In this document: in pieces, positions 52,977 through 64,000 of the stretch
How the letters are laid out: the number at the start of each line of letters is the position of its first letter
How positions within the stretch are numbered: the first letter of the stretch is position 1
Assembly (NCBI GenBank): GCA_026627385.1
Contig: JAPNUR010000004.1
Coordinates: forward strand, 124,001-188,000
Source of the DNA: Bacillota bacterium
GTDB lineage: Bacteria; Bacillota; Sulfobacillia; Sulfobacillales; Sulfobacillaceae
Reading direction: 5' to 3'
Length of the DNA: 64,000 nt
Position numbers and translations under genes: made by a program
Notes under the pieces: model-generated
Seen by the model: the letters and a program-made list of their open reading frames with translations, nothing else
Databases searched by the model: none
Told to the model about the DNA's origin: nothing

Positions 52977-53735
52977 ATGGCACCCAACATTCGAACAGAG
53001 TCACTCACAGTTAGTTACCGCCGCACGGTGGTTTTGCGGCAAATATCCCTGGAAGCCGTGGGGGGCGAGGTCCTGGCGTTGATTGGGCCTTCAGGCTGTG
53101 GCAAATCGACATTTTTACGCGCATTGAATCGGCTCGTCGAGGAGACCCCGGGTGCCCATGTGACAGGTCGGGTATTTCTGGGCGAGATGAACATTTACTC
53201 CAGTGCGGTGGATGTCACAGAACTCCGGCGTCGAGTGGGGATGGTCTTTCAGGCGCCCAATCCTTTTCCATTTAGTATTTTTGACAACGTGGCGTATGGT
53301 CCGCGACTCCGTGGGGTCAGTGATGCGGCTGAGCTCCGGCGCATTGTGGAGCGCAGCCTTCAGGAAGCGGCATTGTGGGACGAAGTGCGAGGGAAATTGC
53401 GGCGCCCCGCCTTGACGCTCTCGGGCGGGCAACAACAGCGACTGTGCATTGCTCGTGCGTTAGCTGTTCGGCCTGAAGTGCTGTTGCTTGATGAGCCGAC
53501 AGCTGCCCTTGACCCCGTCTCGACTGAAAAAATTGAAGAGCTCGTATCCAACCTACGGGGGCGCTACACGATTGTGATGGTAACGCATAATCTTCGACAG
53601 GCGGCAAGGGTCTCCGACCGAACGGCATTCTTTGATGACGGCAGTCTCGTCGAAGTAGGACTGACGCGACAAATCTTTACGGCTCCGCGAGACCCCCGCA
53701 CAGAACAGTATTTGACCGGACGGTATTTCCCGTGA
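52977..53735 (+). CDS. pstB: Phosphate ABC transporter ATPase PstB
   Basis: A 252-aa ABC ATPase: Walker A IGPSGCGKSTFL, Q-loop MVFQAPNPFPFSIFDN (the NPFPxSI hallmark of PstB), signature LSGGQQQRL, Walker B VLLLDEPTAALDP and H-switch VTHN. It completes PstSCAB. ATG 52977 has GTGAGGA upstream. phoU lies 308 bases further on, not immediately adjacent. Confidence 0.95.
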   Translation: MAPNIRTESLTVSYRRTVVLRQISLEAVGGEVLALIGPSGCGKSTFLRALNRLVEETPGAHVTGRVFLGEMNIYSSAVDVTELRRRVGMVFQAPNPFPFSIFDNVAYGPRLRGVSDAAELRRIVERSLQEAALWDEVRGKLRRPALTLSGGQQQRLCIARALAVRPEVLLLDEPTAALDPVSTEKIEELVSNLRGRYTIVMVTHNLRQAARVSDRTAFFDDGSLVEVGLTRQIFTAPRDPRTEQYLTGRYFP

Positions 53736-54043
53736 TGACAGACATCCTCTCAGGGATAACCCTCGGGGCGGGAGGGGCCGTGAGGGCTACTCGTTCCTGA
53801 GGCTATGGGTGATGACCGTCGTAACCTGTTTAGCCGTTGATGCACCAGGGGATGCTTTCCATACTCACTGCAGACGTCCCGCTCCACTGGCAATACGATG
53901 GCTAAAACCGGTTTTTGCGTTCGCGTGAAAGTATTCTATCATATGATGACGACATTCGGCCCTCATGGGCAACGGGCCAATATCTCCGGGCATCAACAAG
54001 GGGGGTTACGCCCGGTCTTGGTCAATAGGGCAGGTGGGGTGTT
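53736..54043. other. 308-base gap between pstB and phoU
   Basis: No gene is visible. CTCAGG near 53755 and CCTGAG near 53797 could form a long-looped hairpin. PhoU may therefore have its own promoter in this gap. Confidence 0.4.
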
Positions 54044-54700
54044 ATGGCGCGTCATTACCTCAATGTGCAATTAAGCGAACTTGAACAAGAACTCTTGCGC
54101 ATGGGCGCACTGGTGGAGGACCAGTTGCGAGCGGCGGTGCGGTCGTTAACGGAAAAGAACAGCGTGCTCGCGCGACAAGTCATTCACGACGACGATCGGG
54201 TTGACCAAATGGAGATGGACATTGAACGGCGGTGCTTAACGCTGTTAGCGTTACAACAGCCGCTGGCCAGCGATTTGCGCATCATTTCGACCGCGCTCAA
54301 AATTATTACCGATCTAGAGCGCATGGCAGATCACGCGGCGGACATTGCGAAAGTGACCCTCAGACTTGAACATGAGGCATTCATTAAACCTCTGGTGGAT
54401 ATTCCGGAAATGGCACGACTGGCTAGTTCTATGGTACGATTGGCGTTGAATGCGTATGTCCACCGCAGCACCGACGAAGCGCAAACGATGATTCGACTCG
54501 ATGATGACGTTGACCATTTGTATGCGGTCATTTTTCGCGATCTGATCGAGATCATGCGTAAGCAACCGGACACGGTGGGACAGGGTACGCATCTCTTATT
54601 TGTGGCCAACTACATTGAGCGAGTGGCCGATCACGCGACCAATATTGGCGAATGGGTGATTTTCATGGTCACGGGTGAGCGTCAAGAATTAAACAACTAA
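54044..54700 (+). CDS. phoU: PhoU phosphate-signalling regulator
   Basis: A 218-aa all-helical protein of two PhoU repeats. The metal-binding E/D-x-x-x-D segments show in DRVDQMEMDIERRCLTL and LITDLERMADHAAD/IERVADHATN-like stretches. PhoU links Pst transport to PhoR signalling and negatively controls the Pho response. ATG 54044 follows GCAGGTGGGG. Its place after the pst operon is standard. Confidence 0.93.
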   Translation: MARHYLNVQLSELEQELLRMGALVEDQLRAAVRSLTEKNSVLARQVIHDDDRVDQMEMDIERRCLTLLALQQPLASDLRIISTALKIITDLERMADHAADIAKVTLRLEHEAFIKPLVDIPEMARLASSMVRLALNAYVHRSTDEAQTMIRLDDDVDHLYAVIFRDLIEIMRKQPDTVGQGTHLLFVANYIERVADHATNIGEWVIFMVTGERQELNN

Positions 54701-54757
54701 GGCGAATTCTTCCGTGAAGCTATGGCATGCCGATGAGTTCCGGTACAATGAGGCTAG

Positions 54758-56981
<2,224 letters not shown>

Positions 56982-56984
56982 CCC

Positions 56985-57748
56985 ATGGAGCGGCCGAGCC
57001 TCATGGTAGCTAATTGGAAGATGTACAAGACCATTCATGCGGCGCGGGCATTCGGCGTGGAGCTATTGCGGCGCATGGAGGAGGATCCGGGCCCTAGGGG
57101 GTTAACCCAGGTGTTATGCCCTACGGCCTTAGCACTGGCACCCCTTGCTGAACGGCTGCGCGGCAGTGCGATCCGCGTGGGAGCGCAAAACCTCGACCTG
57201 GGGGTGGAGGGACCAAGGACTGGGGCGCTGTCCGCTTATTTGTTGCGCGACGCGGGAGCTGAATATGTCATCGTAGGCCATTCGGAGCGTCGCCAAGAAT
57301 TTGCGGAAGATGACGATCTGGTGGCCGCGAAGGTTGTTGAGGCACTGAAGGGCCAGCTTACCCCGATTGTCTGTGTGGGGGAAACCCGTGATGAGCGGGA
57401 CCACGGCCTGACCGAGACCGTGGTGACGCGGCAAATAGAACGGGTGCTGTCGGCGGTGACGCCGGACCGTGAGGTGGTGTTTGCCTATGAACCGGTGTGG
57501 GCCATTGGCAGTGGGCGAACGCCGACGGCATCTGAAGCCGAGCAGGTGGCCCAGCTCATGAGAAACCTGATCGGTCGGTCGTGGCCCGGTACGGACGCGC
57601 TAGTACGGGTGCTGTACGGGGGATCGGTGAATCGCGATAGTATCCGGACCTTTGCCGAACATACATCGTTTGACGGGGTTTTGGTCGGTGGGGCTTCTCT
57701 CGACGTCGACCACTGGCTGGACATTAATCGGAGATGGGGTGAGGTACG

Positions 57749-57755
<7 letters not shown>
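56985..57755 (+). CDS. tpiA: Triosephosphate isomerase
   Basis: A 256-aa TIM. Catalytic residues are K in ANWKMYK, H in IVGHSERRQ and E in YEPVWAIGSG; the phosphate loop ends in LYGGSVN. It interconverts dihydroxyacetone phosphate and glyceraldehyde-3-phosphate. Its last bases overlap the gpmI start. Confidence 0.96.
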
Positions 57756-61574
<3,819 letters not shown>

Positions 61575-61641
61575 TTATCCTATTGAATTCCTCGGAAAAA
61601 TGGGATAGGCTAAGGGTGATATGGAAGGAGGAGGGTGTGAC

Positions 61642-62298
61642 ATGTCAGAAGAAACAACTGAGGTTCGCAGCCTGCCGCGCATCAACGATCCAGCGCCTGA
61701 TTTTGAAGCGGATAGTACGCATGGCCGCATACGGTTATCGAACTTTCGCGGTAAGTGGGTCATGCTGTTTTCCCACCCGGCGGATTTTACCCCCGTGTGC
61801 ACGACGGAATTTGTGGCGTTTGCCCAAGCCTACCCCGAATTTCAAAAGCGTAACGTCGAGTTAATTGGGTTATCGGTGGATTCCGTCCCCTCTCATTTAG
61901 CGTGGACCTATTACATCGAAAAAGAGTTAGGGGTGCATATTCCCTACCCCATTATTGCGGATTTAAAAATGGAAGTGAGCCGCTTATATGGGATGATTCA
62001 CCCGAGCGACAGCAATACCAATACGGTGCGCAGCGTCTTCTTTATTGACGACCAAGGGCTCATTCGCGCGATGATTTACTACCCCCTGTCGTTGGGGCGT
62101 AGCGTGCCCGAACTTCTGCGAGTGTTTGATGCGTTGCAGTTTAATCAGCGAGAGAAACTCTCCACGCCAGTCAATTGGACGCCAGGCGAGCCCGCGGTCT
62201 ATCCGGCGCCGTCAACCCAAGAGGCCTTGGCTGAGCGGCTGGCTAGCGATCAAGGTAAGCCCAACTTGAAGACATGGTGGCTAAAGACCACGTCGTAA
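61642..62298 (+). CDS. 1-Cys peroxiredoxin (AhpC/TSA, Prx6 type)
   Basis: A 218-aa peroxiredoxin. The peroxidatic cysteine is C53 in HPADFTPVCTTE, and no second cysteine is present, so it is of the 1-Cys type. The C-terminal extension (about 165-218) is normal for Prx6. It destroys hydrogen peroxide and organic peroxides with an external thiol. ATG 61642 lies after AAGGAGG at 61625. A strong terminator follows. Confidence 0.92.
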   Translation: MSEETTEVRSLPRINDPAPDFEADSTHGRIRLSNFRGKWVMLFSHPADFTPVCTTEFVAFAQAYPEFQKRNVELIGLSVDSVPSHLAWTYYIEKELGVHIPYPIIADLKMEVSRLYGMIHPSDSNTNTVRSVFFIDDQGLIRAMIYYPLSLGRSVPELLRVFDALQFNQREKLSTPVNWTPGEPAVYPAPSTQEALAERLASDQGKPNLKTWWLKTTS

Positions 62299-62310
62299 TG
62301 TGAGGCGAGA

Positions 62311-62340
62311 AAACCCCGGGTCTCCTCGGGGTTTCTTTTA
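62311..62340 (+). terminator. Intrinsic terminator after the peroxiredoxin gene
   Basis: AAACCCCG at 62311-62318 pairs with CGGGGTTT at 62327-62334, followed by CTTTTA. A textbook G+C stem and T-rich tail. Confidence 0.85.
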
Positions 62341-62469
62341 TGCGCCGCATTGATTCCTACGTCGAGGCTTGGCGCAATGCTCAGAATCCGCGGTGACCAC
62401 CGGATCACGTCACCTTTATCCCCTCCTTACCGTATCATGCACCATCACCAAAGGAGGGGTGAGGATGGT

Positions 62470-63783
62470 GTGACTGGTGAACAAGAATTTGATCAAGGGC
62501 GTCTCGGCGCTTTTCATTATCGTTTGCTGACGGTGGCCGGACTGGGCACGCTGTTTGATTCCGTGGACGTGGGCATTGTGTCGTTCGTGATGGCAGCGTT
62601 GATTTCGGCTTGGCGCTTGGATCCGTTTTGGATTGGGGTCGTGGGCAGCATCAATTTAGTGGGGATGGCCATCGGGGCGGCATTGGCGGGTTCGATTGCT
62701 GACCGCGTAGGTCGCCGGCAAATCTTTATGCTTACGCTGTTGATTTATTCGGTGGCCACGGGTTTATCGGGTCTGTCCATTGCGCTTTGGATGTTGCTGC
62801 TCTGCCGATTTGTGGTGGGTTTGGGACTGGGCGGGGAGTTGCCGGTTACCACCACGATGGTGACGGAGTTTTTGCCCGCTCATGATCGCGGACGCGGGAT
62901 TGTGTTGTTAGAGAGCTTTTGGGCCGTTGGCTGGTTAGTGGCCTCGGTGGTCGCGTTTGTCGTTATTCCCCTGTGGGGTTGGCGCGTGGCGTTCCTGCTT
63001 GGGACGTTGCCGGCCCTTTACGTGCTATACCTTCGGCGCGGGATTCCGGAATCTCCCCGCTTTCTATTGAGAACTGGTCGTTCTGCCGAGGCCCGCCGGG
63101 TGATGAGCCTTGTCCAGGGCAGGGAGATTGCGGCCGCCGACCTTTTAGGTCCGAGCGCGGTGACACGTCCTCGGCTGAGTGTGCTGTTTCAACCGGTGTT
63201 TCGGCGCCGCACCGCCATGCTTTGGATTCTTTGGGTAGGCATGAATTTTGCCTATTACGGCATGTTTTTGTGGCTCCCGTCGGTATTGGTGGATCGGGGG
63301 TTTTCCCTTGTGAATTCATTCGGTTACACGCTGATTGTGACCGCTGCGGAAATTCCGGGGTATTTGTCTGCCGCCTGGCTTATCGACCGTTTTGGTCGTA
63401 AACCCGTGTTAGTCAGTTATATTTTCTTAACGGCTGTCTTCGCGGCGCTCTTTGGGCATGCCGCAGGGGTAGCGGGGGTACTATGGTTTGGCTGCCTGCT
63501 GGGCTTCTTCAACCTAGGGGCCTGGGGTACCACTTATGCATATACAACCGAACAATATCCGACGCTAGTGCGCGGCACGGGGGCGGGGTGGGCCATGGGT
63601 GTGGGCAGAATTGGCGGGATTGTCGGGCCCACGATTGTTGGGGCCCTTTTGGCCAGCCGTGTTCCCGTTGGGACAGTATTTGGGATCTTTACACTGGTCC
63701 TCATCGTGGTGGCCGGCATGGTGTTGATATTGGGGCGCGAGACGCGGCACCACACCATGGCGGACATCGAGGTGGGTCAATAA
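62470..63783 (+). CDS. MFS transporter, metabolite:H+ symporter type
   Basis: A 437-aa major facilitator with 12 helices. The loop 2-3 motif is GSIADRVGRRQIF, the helix-4 region RFVVGLGLGGELPV, the mid-loop PESPRFLLRTGRSAEARRVM, and loop 8-9 DRFGRKPVLVSY. This pattern is that of the sugar-porter/SV2/NiaP-like group; the substrate may be a sugar, aromatic acid or niacin-like compound. GTG 62470 is the best in-frame start, although the AAGGAGG at 62451 is 12 nt upstream. Confidence 0.87.
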   Translation: MTGEQEFDQGRLGAFHYRLLTVAGLGTLFDSVDVGIVSFVMAALISAWRLDPFWIGVVGSINLVGMAIGAALAGSIADRVGRRQIFMLTLLIYSVATGLSGLSIALWMLLLCRFVVGLGLGGELPVTTTMVTEFLPAHDRGRGIVLLESFWAVGWLVASVVAFVVIPLWGWRVAFLLGTLPALYVLYLRRGIPESPRFLLRTGRSAEARRVMSLVQGREIAAADLLGPSAVTRPRLSVLFQPVFRRRTAMLWILWVGMNFAYYGMFLWLPSVLVDRGFSLVNSFGYTLIVTAAEIPGYLSAAWLIDRFGRKPVLVSYIFLTAVFAALFGHAAGVAGVLWFGCLLGFFNLGAWGTTYAYTTEQYPTLVRGTGAGWAMGVGRIGGIVGPTIVGALLASRVPVGTVFGIFTLVLIVVAGMVLILGRETRHHTMADIEVGQ

Positions 63784-63872
63784 GGGGCGCGTGGTGATGA
63801 AGGGGGAACCCGCGTCAAAGGCCGGAGGTTAGACGGACACGCCTGGATGTTGTCTGAAATGGGGATGGAAGC

Positions 63873-63998
63873 TTAGGTGCTGGAAAGCGTAGACCATTCG
63901 CTATCTGTGTACAGCAGTACCCGCACCGGGCTTCCATCCATCCCTTTGAATGGCAGGGGAATGGCTAGCATGTGGTACCGTCCGGGTGAAACGTCGAC
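63873..63998 (-). CDS. Cyclase-family protein, 3' end
   Basis: The frame enters from the right edge and ends in TAA at 63873. Forty-one residues are visible: DVSPGRYHMLAIPLPFKGM, then DGSPVRVLLY. The combination PGxYxLxxxPL and DGxPVR is the C-terminal end of the cyclase/kynurenine-formamidase-like family, which hydrolyses formamides or related bonds. The rest lies outside the window, so exact function is unclear. Confidence 0.65.
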   Translation of the reverse strand, partial: VDVSPGRYHMLAIPLPFKGMDGSPVRVLLYTDSEWSTLSST

Positions 63999-64000
63999 CA

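Noticed and set aside
53748-53802. Hairpin after pstB as a terminator
   Set aside because: The stem is only 6 bp with a loop of about 40 bases and no T-run.

Overview
The window reads as ordinary chromosome from a Gram-positive bacterium of moderately high G+C. Several families point to a Firmicute: a GlpP antiterminator, a YerD-like FMN glutamate-synthase protein, a PpaX-type phosphatase, a possible spore-protein relative, and an N-acylamino-acid racemase operon like that of Geobacillus. Sulfobacillus or a near relative is my best guess, by inference only. No rRNA, tRNA or CRISPR array was seen.

Layout. 1-5.4 kb: end of a GlpC-like Fe-S subunit and glpP, then on the minus strand an amino-acid permease with a ureohydrolase, and an MFS exporter. 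5.5-6.9 kb: a complete IS256-family element with a 9-bp target duplication. 7.1-17.5 kb: a sugar cluster with a GntR/LacI-type regulator, two ABC permeases, a binding protein, two aldo/keto reductases and a GH38 alpha-mannosidase; it has no ABC ATPase. 18-22.3 kb: a protein resembling cyanobacterial acyl-ACP reductase, a flavin reductase, a zinc-ribbon membrane protein and dapA. 22.3-25.6 kb is gene-poor, holding an EAL phosphodiesterase and a small four-CxxC protein behind two tandem promoters. 25.6-30 kb: a DUF421 protein, glnA, a PpaX-like phosphatase, a UPF0173 hydrolase and an OsmC protein. 30-31.1 kb: an Rpn-family nuclease with a tandem-repeat tail. 31.4-43.7 kb: ychF, hemL, an L,D-transpeptidase, moaD/moaE, a LytS/LytT-like two-component pair, pncA, a degenerate ATPase-like protein, a CAP-domain protein, an alpha/beta hydrolase, a YerD-like protein and a Nudix hydrolase. 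43.7-48.4 kb: GNAT, N-acylamino-acid racemase, M20 deacylase, 2-hydroxyacid dehydrogenase and a P-loop/Asp23 fusion, tightly coupled. 48.4-54.7 kb: phoPR-pstSCAB, then phoU. 54.8-61.6 kb: lower glycolysis gap-pgk-tpiA-gpmI-eno plus a HAD protein. 61.6-64 kb: a 1-Cys peroxiredoxin, an MFS transporter and the 3' end of a cyclase-family gene.

How the genes work together. The sugar cluster looks like uptake and hydrolysis of mannosides or related glycosides. The GNAT-racemase-M20 set matches the known route that turns D- into L-amino acids through N-acyl intermediates. PhoPR and Pst form a phosphate-starvation unit. The gap-to-eno operon gives the trunk of glycolysis in one transcript with 3-8 nt overlaps or gaps.

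The points most worth a second look are a duplicated divergent regulator/permease junction (about 3.6-3.8 and 7.2-7.6 kb) in which each copy kept a different gene; the acyl-ACP-reductase-like gene with the catalytic Cys conserved; a likely pseudo-ATPase at 38.1 kb; a possible intragenic RpnS-type product inside the Rpn nuclease; and the P-loop/Asp23 fusion.
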